This document shows, piece by piece, positions 1 to 12,103 of a stretch of 64,000 bases of DNA. A program made the position numbers and the translations under genes. Source of the stretch: Monilinia fructicola (Eukaryota > Ascomycota > Leotiomycetes > Helotiales > Sclerotiniaceae). The notes under the pieces were generated by a model. The model saw only the letters and a list, made by a program, of their open reading frames with translations. It was not told the DNA's origin and made no database searches. Position 1 is the first letter of the stretch; every line of letters starts with the position of its first letter. Location of the stretch: the NCBI GenBank assembly GCA_008692225.1, contig VICG01000012.1, forward strand, positions 434,001 through 498,000, read 5' to 3'.

Positions 1-1842
1 AATTCCAGGCACCGTTTACAAGCCTATATTAATGACAAAACTGGGAGTGTACCGCGGATAGCAATTCTAAATATCACATACAACGAGTAATTATCTGCTA
101 ATTGAAGGATTGAATTCAGATTTTCATATGATGAGATCCAAAGAGGATGGAAATCGAACCTTGTGCAAGAAATTCTACATTCAATATTGATTCAAGAAAT
201 AAATGATCTTGGATTTTGGAAAATTGGGTAAATCTCTATGTATGTCCACATCATTCTCCTCTGAAATACCGCAATTTACAAGCAATTCAAAAGAATGTTC
301 GACTTCCAATGTTCGAGCAGAATCTCTATGATTTCCTTTTTTTTTCGTAGTCAAATTCTATTTTGCTCAGCTTTTTCTATGGACATGGAAGCTATTGTAA
401 TCTTGATTCTGACTTCTTTTCAAGATCTAATTAAAATATTATGTAAGTCAACTAGTTTACTTTCCAACCAGATTTACCACAAAATGACCATGTTTCATAT
501 TCATAACTTCTTAACTAATCAAACTATTCAATTGAACTTAAACTATCGATTAATTAAATGATTATTAACTGATGTATAGAATAAGAGAAATTGAATCAAT
601 GTTTTTGTTATTGATTAAAGTTGCTACCAATTTTGTGCTAAAATGATTGAAGACTCAAAGAGTTGCTGAAATCTACGAAACTAGATTTCATAGAATTCGT
701 TGCCATAATTGAATATGACCTTAATTAGCAGGTAAGAATATTCTGCGGATGATATCAACTTCACATCACCCTATAGTAATACCAACACTAATAGCAAAGG
801 ACAGTCCTCCAATAAAACGCCTTGATATTTATAATCCACAGTGATATCTAATACATGCAGACTAACATGGCCAGAGTAGATGCCCTAGATGTACAAGTGA
901 ATAATCAAACACCCTAGCGGAGTGCCACAAAATTAGCCGATAGAGCAAATAGGGAAACGTCTAATATATTATCAACATGTATTTCTAACATTGAAGAAAT
1001 TCAAAATAGGAGGATTAGACAGTACATTTACAGTATGCATAATTTCTGGGATCAAGAAGACTAATTTAAACCACATTAGACGATACTATCAAGATGGTAA
1101 AGCATAATTCATATACTGTCTTGGGAGGTTGAGTGCATCTAAATTGAAAACAGGAAGCGGCATGTCTTGCATATTCAAAATGAGTTGATACATTAGAGGA
1201 ATTTAGACAATATCAGACGTCAATACTAAGATAACAATCATCAATAATCTAAAGAAGGAGGAGCATGAAAGGTATTCTATAAGAAATAATTAGACGAGAA
1301 CGGCTTATTATACATTTTCAATAAGAATATCTCAACATAATTAGGAATATTGGATAATAACTTAAGAAGAAAAGTTTGTATGTCCTTGTACAAAAGAACT
1401 TTGAAGGGTACTTTTAAAGGAATCATTAGACGAAACTTATCACGACCCATTATATACAAGAACATTCACACATATCCAAACGTATGAGATGATACCGCTG
1501 AAGCAAGAATGTTCAGTCCTCGAACTATATACAAAGATCGAAAATGTTCACAGCCACCGTATTAGATGGAACTGTTCAGTACTCAAGACTCATAGTCACA
1601 TCAAAGCACTTTCATCCACACATATGAGATGGAACATTTCAGTGTCTAACCACAGACTCTATGAACTCTCTATACAGCAGACCTCGAGTGGTCGTTCATC
1701 TGGAACCTTAGGAATCAGGTTTGAATTTCGATATTCACTGTCTCATTTGCAATCGTGGCGTCGATACCTCGCTTAAGTCGATACACACTTCTTGTATCGG
1801 TCTAATTTCCAAGTTTAATTCTTTACTACAACAACCTCAACA
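1..1842. other. AT-rich stretch without a recognisable gene
   Basis: Stop codons are frequent in all frames and none of the short open frames shows a domain or spliceable coding signal. The right part (about 1483-1660) holds an imperfect repeat listed separately. The last ~100 bases before the ATG at 1843 are pyrimidine-rich and probably serve as promoter and 5' UTR of the next gene. Confidence 0.5.
1483..1660 (+). repeat. Imperfect direct repeat, three diverged copies
   Basis: A core of the form RTATKAGATGG followed by A/C-rich bases and TTCAGT recurs near 1483, 1558 and 1620, spaced about 75 and 62 bases apart. The copies differ by several substitutions and indels. They lie 180-360 bases upstream of the gene starting at 1843, so they could be promoter elements or just an old duplication. 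Confidence 0.45.
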
Positions 1843-3193
1843 ATGGCTTCCAAGAGAAGCACCACCCTCGAGTCAGTCTCTTCTTCGGGTCGTAAGGGCC
1901 CTTCAATATCTTCTTCTCCTTCCCCTGATCCACCTGCTCGTGATCAGAACCCTTCCGCCACCGGCGGATCTACAGCTTCTTCTCTTTCTGCTCTAGAGGA
2001 GGAGCTTCTCGCTGCCATCAAATCGCCTTCGAAATCTCGTGGAGGAGCTGAAACTCGCCGCGATCCTCTCCCAAGTGGTGCCATGAGAGCACCTAGTCCA
2101 GCTCGTGCGAGACGTCGACCTCGAGCTGAGGAATATGCTGCTACTGCAACGGCTGCAGACCATCAAGCGGCCTTCCTTAGCCGTCGTCGACGTCGAGAAA
2201 GATTACAAGCAGGATCTTCTCGTCAAGTGCAGCCTCGGGAAGGAAACCGACCATCAAAGTCTCTCACAAAGCGAGGAGACTCAGACGAGCTGGTGGCGCC
2301 ATGGAATCGATTCTTTGATGAGATCGACATCCAGGTCACGGATAAAGACTGGTGGGGAACTAACATCTATGCTAAGAGTCAGAGGGGGGGTACCACTGTT
2401 GACGGTACCGAAGACAGCATGGATTTGGACGACGAAGAAGACCCTGCTTCTGCAGATCCCGACTTCCCAGTCAGTCAGCGCTGGAAGCAGCGTGGTGCTG
2501 AAGGCCCAGCAAAAGCCAGATGGGCGACGTCTCGGTACCAAGCAAAGAAGAGGGTTAAGAAAACCCCGGCTTGGCTTGCAGCAACACCAGAGGCGAGAGT
2601 TGCCATGGAACGCGCGGCTGCAGATGCCATTCCATTTATGTAAGTCTTGCCTTCAATCAGCAACTAAGCATCGATACTGACTACGATGTAGCCCAGATGC
2701 CGTCCCAGCAAGACCTGTACCGCCTAGATCGATGGAGCCATGGCTCCGATCCGAGAGAGAAGCCCTTCTCAGAATCATAGACGACAACAATCGAGGACCC
2801 GGCCCCCGCAACAGACTGGCCACGGTAACCGAAGCCTACAATCTGCGAATGAAGGGTGTCAGACAGAAGCAGGGAGAGCTCTGTCTCGCCGTCGGCAACG
2901 GGCACTCACGCCGAGACTCGAAGTTGACAGAAGATCGGATTGCGCCCGTCAGGACTCAGGGATCCATTCAAGGAAACATGATCAAGTGGATCAATGAGCG
3001 CGCCATCTGCGATTGTCGCCAATATCAACGATACCTCGTCGGTGATTTCGAAAGAAGTGGAGATTTTCCCTATGACCACGCGGCTGAAGGCTGTACTCCT
3101 CCGGATCGGGAAGACGCTTGCAAATGCCGGAGTCATCTGCGAGATTACAATGGACATCTTCCGGATAGACATCATTCCGACCATTGTGGTTGA
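1843..3193 (+). CDS. Two-exon protein of unknown function with disordered N-terminus
   Basis: I do not recognise a named family. Exon 1 (1843-2639) starts at an ATG after a pyrimidine-rich leader. It encodes a Ser/Pro/Ala/Arg-rich, probably disordered region with Arg-rich patches and one acidic patch (DLDDEED), which suggests a nuclear protein. A canonical intron (GTAAGT...GATGTAG, 2640-2691, branch-like CTGAC) joins to exon 2, where a segment beginning WLRSEREALLRIID and continuing TEAYNLRMKG faintly resembles a Myb/SANT-like helix set. That resemblance is inference only. After about 2980 the frame given here turns rich in Cys, His, Asp and Arg. The +1 frame (2994-3299) has a more regular composition and better GC3, so a one-base break near 2980-2994 is possible and the true stop could be at 3299. 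Confidence 0.6.
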
Positions 3194-3299
3194 AGACATC
3201 CCAATCTGTCTTTCAGGACGCTTTGTTCCATTCTTACACGCTGCGTGCACGCCATGTCTCTGGGGAGAATTGTTTGACTGTTTCGTTTTGGAGCTTTAG

Positions 3300-6086
3300 T
3301 TTGAGGAGTCTTTGTCCTTGTTTAGATAGAGTGGTCCAGGTGGAGCGTAGGCAATATCAACATGTTCTTCGTACTTAGTAGCCATCAACTCCTGAGAGTC
3401 TAGTAGTGTCATTTCGAACGACCTCAGGCTTTGGTGTAATAACGGTGCAAGTTCATTGGGGATCTCATGCCAAATTTACATTGTATTTAGCTAGAGATGG
3501 TGGTTTTTGTAAAGAAACAGCCAAGCTTGATTTCTTATCCGCAATCTTTCGTTTGTTTTCAAATAAGAACAATGAGCTATTCATGATTAGGAAGATGACT
3601 ACCCGTGACTACTTCCTGCCCCTGCGTGAGTTGTACTATTCGTAGCCTATTTCTATGTGCTACACATTGTCTTGGAAAGACATTATTTTCATTAGCGACG
3701 ATATATTTCCATTCAAAAGTTGAATCCTTATAAAAGTGAGGTCAGACAAGCCATGATGATCATTATATTACAAAAACTGAACTAAAATGGCGTTGAAACT
3801 TAGCTCTACTGCCGACGTGGATGGGAGCATATACAATCCTCGTCGGAAGAACAATAGCTCCTCGCATTTTCGAGGACGTCACCAATCTCCTACAAAGACT
3901 TCGGATCTGGATTGCCCATCTTTCACGGGAATGTCAAAGTTCCATTGGTCCGAAAATCATTGAAAGAGTCACGGTCGACTGCCGGAATGAGCCCACCAGG
4001 TCACAACCTCTGTTCCCATTTCCAGTGAGATGCACCTGCCCACATAGGCTCGTACCAAAAATTCAACACCATTGCACCAAGCCACATTGCAGAGCATCAA
4101 CTCTTAAACTAAGTATACAAGCTGGGACCTTTCTTCCACTGATTGACCCATATCCTCAGCAGAGCCTGTGATCAGTGTGCTGCCTCGTGTGTAAAATATT
4201 AGAAACTCGAGCTCCTAAAGTAAGAACGCAAGCAAGCTGATCTCAGCATAACCCTCCACACGATTCTTCGAATTCATATTGCATTGAAAGACAACGACCG
4301 CCCTGTTTCTAGCCCCTCTCAATCCCCATACAACACCGCCGCTGAATATCCTTCTCTTCTTCCCGATATATCCGCCCTCTCGCATATGGATGGATATTCC
4401 CACGTCATCCTATGAGCAGCCTCGAAAAAGGATCGGAGACGCGATAACACGATACGATAGACTGTGAATGGAAGAACCGTGGCGTGGAAATATGTGCCCT
4501 GCAAACGCTGTAGAACGCGATTAGATCCTCACCATGATCCCTCCCCACAATCCCACGTCACTCCCAGACTATCCGAAGAGTGGTAGCTCCATCCCAGAGC
4601 AGCCGACCGCCATACACACCGCGCTATCTATCCATGCCCCGTGAGCGGTCGCGATAACACACATTCTAACCGCCCCTCCGCGGCAACAGCTCGCCGTGAC
4701 ATGCATCCCACATCCCACATCCCACATCCCACATTCAGCATTCCGCACACGACGACAAACCACCAACAGACCTCCCAGATCATTCGCGCGAGAACACCAT
4801 CCGAGAAACCTGCTCCACGACAGTCCCTCACAAAACAAGACACACGACCATCCCGCGACTTCGCTCAACCGCCCGTTCCCTCCGAAGCTCGCGCCTTCAC
4901 GCCTCCACGATTCCTCCACGTCGCTCCGGCCCCGCACGGTCGCCGTCGCAAGCTGTTCCGATCTTGGATCTGTTCGTTGGTCCCTGCGAGATCGCGGGCG
5001 GAGTGCTGTTTCTCGTTTCTCGCCCGTCTGAATTATATGGCTTTTCGCGGTCGAGAATACAAAGACAAAGACAAAGACAAAGTTTTAATTTTGATTTTTT
5101 TTGGGTTTTTTAGCTCCGACCTTCACTCCTTGAGGGTGGATATAGAAATCTCTACGATATCCATCATGGAAAGTAAAGGAGTTGCTTCGAACAGTTAGTT
5201 GGTCATCAGTGATCAATCATCAATCAATCATCACGAGATCCAAAATTCAAAAAAATCCCTCAAATTCACATCATCCAAGCAATCTTCCAAAAATTCTTGT
5301 ATACCTTCTTGATTCTCATCTCCATACTATATATATCACATCACATCACATCACATCATCCACCTACCCATCCACCTACCTACCCACACAGCCATCCACC
5401 CATCCGTCCATCCGTCCATCCGTCCCACAATCAAGATACAAAAGTTGAAAAATATGAACCATGAATACCAATCATTTTCTCGCCATCCCCATCCCCATCT
5501 CATCCCCATCTCATCCCCATCTCATCCCCATCTCATCCCCATCCCCATCCCATCCCCACACAACAAGCCCCAGCCACGAATCCCCAAGTGCAAATTGATA
5601 TAAAAAAGAGTCGAAAGCCAGCGCACAACACAACACAACACAACACAACACAATCTTGTCTAGATAAAATATCAAGCCTCAAATGATCACAGGATTAGGA
5701 TCAAGGTTAAAGGGGGAGGGAGGGGAAAGAGGGAGTTTTCACGGCCGTGACAATTTATACGCGAGGATACTGGTATGGTCTTGCGGGAATTTGGAAAAAC
5801 TGCAGAGGACCCACTAGACTACAGACCAGACAGAATATACACTGGTAGATCATCTGATGAAGCTTCCGAGTTGTGTGCAAATATGGAATGTCAAGTAGAC
5901 ATTATACCTAGTTTTACATTTTGAAAAGAAAAAAAAAAGAATGCAATTTCCTACTAAATTCAGGATGCAGGATGCTTTATATTGGTTGACCTACAGAGCG
6001 GACCGCGAGAAAATAGATGAGCAAGAAAAAGAAAGAAATGAGGCACCATCCAAAGCACCAAAGCACCAACCCATTAACTCACCATC
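3300..6086. other. Gene-free stretch with short-sequence repeats
   Basis: No gene is supported. A 58-codon frame starting at an ATG at 3787 follows a plausible leader, but has no homology I recognise. From about 4700 onward the DNA is low-complexity: CATCCCA near 4708-4735, AAAGAC near 5060-5085, CACAT near 5336-5358, CCATCCGT near 5400-5428, an 11-base CATCCCCATCT array at 5471-5562 and AACAC near 5625-5652. The long open frames at 4641-5448 run through these arrays and are most likely non-coding. Confidence 0.5.
5471..5562 (+). repeat. Minisatellite, 11-base unit CATCCCCATCT
   Basis: About five near-perfect copies, degenerating into CATCCC at the right end. It is C-rich on the plus strand and lies between genes. 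Confidence 0.8.
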
Positions 6087-7727
6087 CTAATACTCCCACC
6101 CCTGCACCTTCATCCTCCACATATTATCCACCCTCCACTCCGCCAAACCATCCTGACCCAAGATAATTTTCCCCTCCCTCTCCCTACGCACCGTATCCCC
6201 CAAGTTCCCCTCCCTATCCTCCAAAAACCACTCCGGCAACCCCACAAACGAATTTATCTTGATCTGCTCTCCCCAATAAGCCTCCAAACCCTTCAGATCC
6301 TCGATATCCGATCGTTTCGTCAGATCATCCTTTCTTGATTTGGGCGAGGGATCTTCTCTCAACATGTGATACAACGTTTCCCTCAACATGGCTGAATAGT
6401 GACCGGGCATTTCCCAGCATGCGCGCGGGGTTCCGGCATGCCGCGCCATTCAAGGTCGCTGTAGATGGGTCGGTTGTATACGGTATGGGTACCTGTGCTT
6501 CGCGCACGGGTGTAGTGGGTTCTTTGGGGTGTGATGGGGGGGTACCCGTGTATGCATTCATGGATGGTGGCGCCGATGCCCCAGACATCTGTTTTGGAGT
6601 TATAATAGCCCTTCAACTGTTCTGGGGCCGCATAGGGTATTGTACCCGTAAAGCCGGATAGTTTCAAGCCAAGAGGTCCTTGAGCTGCAGCTCCTGACGT
6701 CCTGAGCAAAGACTTGCGAACCTCGATTGCAAAGCCAAACCCCCCAAGTTGGATATTTGGATAATAGTCGGTGTTATCTTTGTTCGCTGGGGGCCATTGC
6801 ATGAGGACATTTTCTGGTTTGATATCGAGATGCCAAATGCTGTAGTCATAGGATTTTTTTAAGCGCTCTGGGAATTGAAGAAAGTAGACGGCTTCAATTA
6901 GCTGTGTCATGATATGCCAGATGAATGCTTCTGGTATAATCAATTTCTTAATTTTGTACATCTCTATAAAAGTGGAAAGATCCCCGGCATCTGCATATGG
7001 AAAATAGAGAAAATCGAAATCTCCCTCCGTGCGAAAAGCCTTTAACGGCGTGATACGAGGATGATATACACTAAGATTAGATAAAACTCTCAGCTCATTT
7101 GGAGGAATGCGTGAGAAAGTTTCGCGTGTTGTTCTGGACACTTTGAGCGCATGAAGATTTCGTTCGGCCGTTGATTCACGGTAGGTGTGGAAGAGAGAAT
7201 AATGCCGTATCTCAACCAGGAATACAGCTCCTTGAGTCCCTTCACCACCAAGATATTTGATGATTTTTACCTTGTGTTTGTCCTTGGTGCTTATGGGATA
7301 AAAGCCCAAGGTGGATATGGGATAGATATCTTGAGGCCAGTCTTTTGGGGTTATCAAAGTACTGACAGTTGGAAATTGTTTTGACAACATCTTTTCCAAT
7401 TCTTGAAGGTTGACATTTTCCATGACGCCAAGACCCTCTTCCTTGTATTTCTTGTAATCCTTTACCTGGTGGTATATTCCTGAGGATTTTTGGTGATTTT
7501 GGTGTTCTCGGGGAATTTAAAATGGGTGACTTGGGTGAATTGGGATCAAGCTCCATCGGCTCTGATTCTGGTTCCGACTCATGATCTGAGGGATGCTGAA
7601 GCTTCGTTTTCATACCAGTGGCAGGTGGCTTTGGTTCTGGGTATGGAGATCCAAGATGGGACACTTTCCTCTTAGTGATTGCAGTAGCACCCTTAGCGCT
7701 AGTAGATTTTGTCTTTACACGGGGCAT
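6087..7727 (-). CDS. Protein-kinase-like gene lacking the DFG aspartate; frame broken twice
   Basis: The middle frame (7423-6383) has a kinase fold in order: glycine loop GGEGTQGAVFL, the ATP-anchoring lysine in LHALKVS, a catalytic loop HLDIKPENVLM (HLD instead of HRD), then LGGFGFA where LGDFGLA is expected, and the APE motif in PYAAPEQLKG followed by DVWGIGATIHE. The DFG aspartate that binds Mg is therefore glycine, predicting a pseudokinase or very weak enzyme. The N-terminal frame (from the ATG at 7727) is Pro/Ser/Lys-rich and joins the kinase frame only with a one-base shift (a run of five T at 7487-7491 is the likeliest place) or an intron with a GTATGA donor. The C-lobe (SAMLRETLYHMLRED) lies in another frame after a second break near 6427-6430. 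Lobe order resembles NIMA-type or orphan fungal kinases; substrate unknown. Confidence 0.7.
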
Positions 7728-8040
7728 GTTTTCAGAAATTGTGGTACAGGGTGATTACAATCAATGTTATTGTATGAAATTTGTTCCAAAGCATCAAAAC
7801 ATAAAGGTTTCAAATTCCAAGATATAAGAATCATTGCCATCAAAGAATTGTGATTTTACAACTAGGCTTTTTGCGGTGCAAACAAAATTCAATAGAACAG
7901 GAAAAACAACAAAATAACATAAAGACAAAGGAATCAACAAGATTAGATGTTCAAATTTGATAGACTTGAATAAAGAATATACTTGAGACTATTTGAGATA
8001 CCCTCAAATACCTTTGGATAAGTAGAAACTGGACTGTAAA

Positions 8041-8095
8041 CTGGACTAGAATCTGGACTAGAATCTGGACTAGAATCTGGACTAGAATCTGGACT
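8041..8095 (+). repeat. Tandem 12-base repeat CTGGACTAGAAT
   Basis: Four and a half almost perfect copies. On the minus strand it reads as a Ser-Ser-Pro-Asp repeat inside a 66-codon frame (8143-7943). The unit length is a multiple of three, so copy changes would keep that frame, but there is no other sign that the frame is a gene. Confidence 0.85.
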
Positions 8096-8467
8096 GAAGA
8101 AGGAGTAATCATAAGAAGAGAGCAACTCATGCCTCTCGTTCACGTTTTGCTGACTTCAGCATTAGCACGTAGTATGTATAGATTCAACATCGTTGAGTGG
8201 GATGGGTATGATAAGGAGTTCTGTAAGATTTCGTATGACTTTAGCTTGAAAAGGGAGATGCAATAAGACCCGACTCGAACAGATACCAAGCAATAACAAT
8301 GAATAATTATGTATGTACTCGAGTATTCCTATCAAGTACTGATCAAGACAACTCTTCGATAACCTTTGAAATGATAAGTGGTTTTTTCTGGAGCCGTAAG
8401 GTTAATATTTTGCTTTTTTTCTACAAATTAATTGATACTAATAATAATGTAAAGTTGGCATATGTAG

Positions 8468-8528
8468 ATGATGATGATGACGATGATGGTGATGATGGTG
8501 ATGATGGTGATGATGATGATGATGATGA
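8468..8528 (+). repeat. GAT/GAC trinucleotide microsatellite
   Basis: About 20 units of GAT with GAC and GGT variants. It would encode poly-Asp in one frame; no gene context supports translation. Confidence 0.85.
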
Positions 8529-9063
8529 ATTAATTGTGTTGCTTCTCGTTCTTTCTACTTCCCTTTGATAACATTGACAACAAATGTACCCCACACATCA
8601 GCCCCACACTCGTCGGCGAATTTGTAGTATACAGTAGTAGAACTAGATAGGTGGTACTAGGTGGTTCTAGTAGGAAGGGGAAGAAAAGGGGAAGGGGAAA
8701 GAGAAAGAGAAAGAGAAGGAGAGGGAAGGGAAGTGGAAGAAATTGATGGAATGGAGATATAAATAAACGTTGACGAGATCATCAATCAGATAAGACTCTG
8801 GAGAAATATGCAACTGCGGAAGTGTATCGCAAAGGATCCATCGGTGTACATACAGTAAGTACAGGACAATAAGGGGAAATTATACTTTCCTTTCGATGGC
8901 TCCGATGAAAAGGTTGCGGTGAAGGAGAAAGCGAAACATTTTTCAGGGGAGAGAGAAACTGCATGATACGTTACGGTAGCTGGTAGTTCTGATCTGGTAT
9001 AGTACTGTTCGCTTGGTGCTCAAAATGGCCAGGAGTTGGAAAGGAGACGGCCCGGTGTGTTTG

Positions 9064-9113
9064 GATGGAGAATGGAGATTGGAGATTGGAGATTGGAGAT
9101 TGGAGATTGGAGA
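9064..9113 (+). repeat. 10-base tandem repeat GGAGATTGGA
   Basis: Roughly five copies of an alternating GGAGA/TTGGA unit in non-coding DNA. Confidence 0.8.
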
Positions 9114-9240
9114 GGATGGAGAGCATGGGGGATAATGTGAATGGGGATGGACGTAGATATGGATATATGGATGTGAAATGAAGGTATCCATGGATTGAAT
9201 AGAGGTAGTAAATCTAGTGGTGCTAAGTATACCTAGTATA

Positions 9241-9788
9241 TCCATATATATATATATATCGATGTAGAAATATATACGCGAATAAATAATAATTCATTGG
9301 ATAGATATAAGTGTATTGAATATAATACATAGTGGCTAGAGATATAAATATATAAATATATTAAATAAATAGAAGATATAGATATATTTAATTAATATAA
9401 ATAGATATATTAAATAACTATAAGTATATATAAGTATAAATATAAATATAAATATAAATATAAATTAAATATAAATATAAAATATAAATATAAATATAAA
9501 TATAAATATAAATATAAATATATATAAATATAAATATAAATATAAATATAAATATAAATATATATAAATATAAATATAATATAAATATAAAATATAAATA
9601 TAAATATAAATATAAATATAAATATAAATATAAATATAAATATAAATATATAAATATAAATATAATATAAATATAAATATAAATATAAATATAAATATAA
9701 ATAAAATAAATATAAATATAATATAAATATAAATATAAATATAAATATAAATATAAATAAATATAAATAAATATAATATAAATACCTA
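9241..9788. repeat. AT-only satellite, hexamer AAATAT family
   Basis: About 550 bases built almost only from A and T, dominated by (AAATAT)n with phase slips such as AAATAA and ATATAT. There is one short GC-containing start (TATCGATG). It abuts the inverted-repeat element that follows. Such arrays are prone to assembly collapse, so the length is uncertain. Confidence 0.85.
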
Positions 9789-9824
9789 AATAAGTTAATA
9801 GTATATACTATAATTAATTCAATA

Positions 9825-10715
9825 ATATTTTTAATACTTTATTTAAATCGCCTACCCCCTTTTCTCGCCACCTCCCCTCTAATTTAACTAGAATTTTATA
9901 TTAAAAACGGTTATTTTAATATATTAATAACTTTATAAGAAAAATATTTATATATTTTTTAAATTTTAAATTACAGTTTTTTTATATAATTATAAATAGA
10001 TTTAAAATATCTTAAATTTTTACGATTTTTTTATAAGGAGTAAGAAAAGATTATAGAAAATTCAAATTTTAATTTTCGATTTATATATAAATCCCATACA
10101 AAATCAAAATCTTGAAAAAAAATTATATTTATTTAATAAAAATAGCTAAAAATAATCTAAAAAATTTTCAAGAATCTTAAAGCTAACTTAAATTGAATAT
10201 ATTATTTTAATAATATACTATTTTCTCTATAATAAATGTTTAATATAGATTCTTAGATTTTAATAGTAAAATTTTAAATAAAAAATTTCTAATTTCAATT
10301 TACTCAATAATTTCAAATTATTATATATTTTAAAATAGCTTATTTATTATATATTGATTGATAGATTTCATAAAAATTTATAGATTATTTTTAATTATTT
10401 TTGTTTAGAAATTATAAGTATTTGTTTCAAAGTTTCAATTTTGTATATAATTTCTATACAAATCCAAAACCGAAAATTTCAATCTTCTATAATCTTTTAT
10501 TACTCTTTATAAAAAATCGCAAAAATTTAAGATTTTCAGAATTTATTAATAGTTATATATAGAAGCTTTAGTTAAAATTTAAAATATATATATTTATTTT
10601 TCGTAGAGTTATAAGTATGTTAAAAATGGCCGTTTTTGGTGTGAAATGCTGGCCAAATGGGGGGGGTGGCGAAAAGTAGGATAGGCCATTTATTAAAGTC
10701 TACGTGTATTATTTC
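9825..10715. mobile_element. Foldback element: ~0.9-kb AT-rich inverted repeat with RIP-like decay
   Basis: The left end (from about 9850, GCCTACCCCCTTTTCTCGCC) pairs with the reverse complement of the right end (to about 10687, GCCTATCCTACTTTTCGCC). The arms stay alignable far inward. The left segment with ACGATTTTTTATAAGGAGTA (about 10021-10041) matches the reversed right segment GCGATTTTTTATAAAGAGTA, and matches continue to a centre near 10270. Each arm is therefore about 400 bases. Many differences between arms are G/A or C/T transitions, as expected after repeat-induced point mutation, and the arms are more than 80% A+T except at the ends. No open reading frame remains, and I cannot identify a clear target-site duplication; the outer limit is approximate because similarity fades into the flanks. 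It could be a MITE-like DNA transposon remnant or two copies of one element head to head. Confidence 0.75.
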
Positions 10716-11544
10716 ATTGCTTCTTCCTATTACGGAATAAGTAAGCAAATGAAACCTAGAACTTCTCTTTTTTTCTATATTATTAAGTACTCGAGTAGAA
10801 CAAATCTAGAACATTTCCTAATCAAATCAAGTAATAAATATCAAAAGCATTTCAGCATTTAAGCATTGCGGATATCCATTCTTGGTATCACCGACATTTA
10901 TACATATGGATCATCTAAATTACTCTCTCCAAGGTTATGATTATTATTACTAACTACGGAGTAGAAAACTCTCCATCGATTGTTCCAATTCATTCTTCTA
11001 TGGTGAAATGGAATATCCACCGATAAATACGATTCTTTGATTAATTCGTTCATGATTCTACTCTTGATCCCCTGTTTGAGTATCAACTCCATGGAATCAT
11101 CCAATCAGTCTTCCTCCATTGTCCAACCCATTCCAAATGGGACAGACAGACCCTCCTCCTCTGCATGCACCTGCAGCACCTCCCACTCCACCACTTGGTA
11201 AAATCCGGGATCCAAGTTGTCCATGATCCATGATGGATGGTTAGTAGGGGGGGGGCTTTACTACTTGTTATTACAGTACAGTACAGACTGTATTGGACAG
11301 TACAGTACGGAGGAGCACGGAGTACAGAGTAAGTAGTAAAGAGAAGAGAGGAGCGAGCGAGCTATCAGATGAATTTGATAGTGTCGCATGGAACCAATAC
11401 CAGACCATACCAGACCAGACCAGACCCAACCGGTGAACCCAAGCTCACCTTACCTCACCCAACCTAACCCAACCTATGTCACTCCCGTCCGTTCCTTGGA
11501 AGCGTAAAGCGTGAACTCAATTAACCTTATCATCAATTATTTCA

Positions 11545-11610
11545 CCACGTCTTTACGTCTCTACGTCTCTACGTCTCTACGTCTCTACGTCTCTACGTCT
11601 CTACGTCTCT
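11545..11610 (+). repeat. 8-base tandem repeat ACGTCTCT
   Basis: About eight copies, nearly perfect, 1 kb upstream of the tps2 start; the copies contain the palindrome ACGT. Confidence 0.85.
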
Positions 11611-12037
11611 ACCTACTCCGTAGTACTCCTCGACTTCTCTACTTGTCCTCCTTTTTATCTTTAACGTCCTTCCCTCCCTCCCTTCCCTCCCCTTCCCTTC
11701 CCTTCTATCTCCTTTGAAGAAAACCTACCTAACCTACCTTACCTACCTTCCCGTCTCAAATCGCAGAATAGCTTCAATTTTAATTCATATACTCACCGAC
11801 GTGCATCATCATCGTTCCCAAGCCCCAAGCACAACATACAAAGAGCATCATCCCAACTATCTCTTTTGTTATACAAGTATTTATTATCATTACGCTTATA
11901 TCCATTGACACACATTCATCCTTCCTCCTTTCTTATCATTCGTCAACAGAACGCAAACAGCATAATTACGTCACATATTCTTGCACAACCTGAGCTTTTG
12001 CTCCGAGAAACGGCAGGTTTGGCTGATTGATTGACGG

Positions 12038-12103
12038 TCAGAAATCAGAAATCAGAAATCAGAGGTCAGAAGTCAGAAGTCAGAAGTCAGAAGTCAGAAG
12101 TCC
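12038..12103 (+). repeat. 8-base tandem repeat CAGAAATC / CAGAAGTC
   Basis: Eight units, three of the AAATC type then five of the GGTC or AAGTC type, about 500 bases upstream of the tps2 start. Confidence 0.85.

Larger units (their letters stand above)
7728..9240. other. Intergenic stretch with microsatellites
   Basis: Nothing here is convincingly coding. It contains the upstream side of the kinase-like gene, a 12-base array (8041-8095), a GAT array (8468-8528), a GGAA-rich purine block (about 8675-8740) and a 10-base array (9064-9113). The short frames across them are products of the repeats. Confidence 0.5.

Noticed and set aside
152..170. ATCGAACC (complement of a B box)
   Set aside because: T-arm does not pair and no A box is present.
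4641..5198. 185-codon open frame
   Set aside because: Runs through simple repeats, with a repeat-driven composition and no domain.
6087..7727. Calling the kinase gene a certain pseudogene
   Set aside because: The breaks resemble the homopolymer indels elsewhere, so only the DFG loss is robust.
8041..8095. Regularly repeated block considered as CRISPR array
   Set aside because: Repeats are tandem with no spacers; a minisatellite in a eukaryote.
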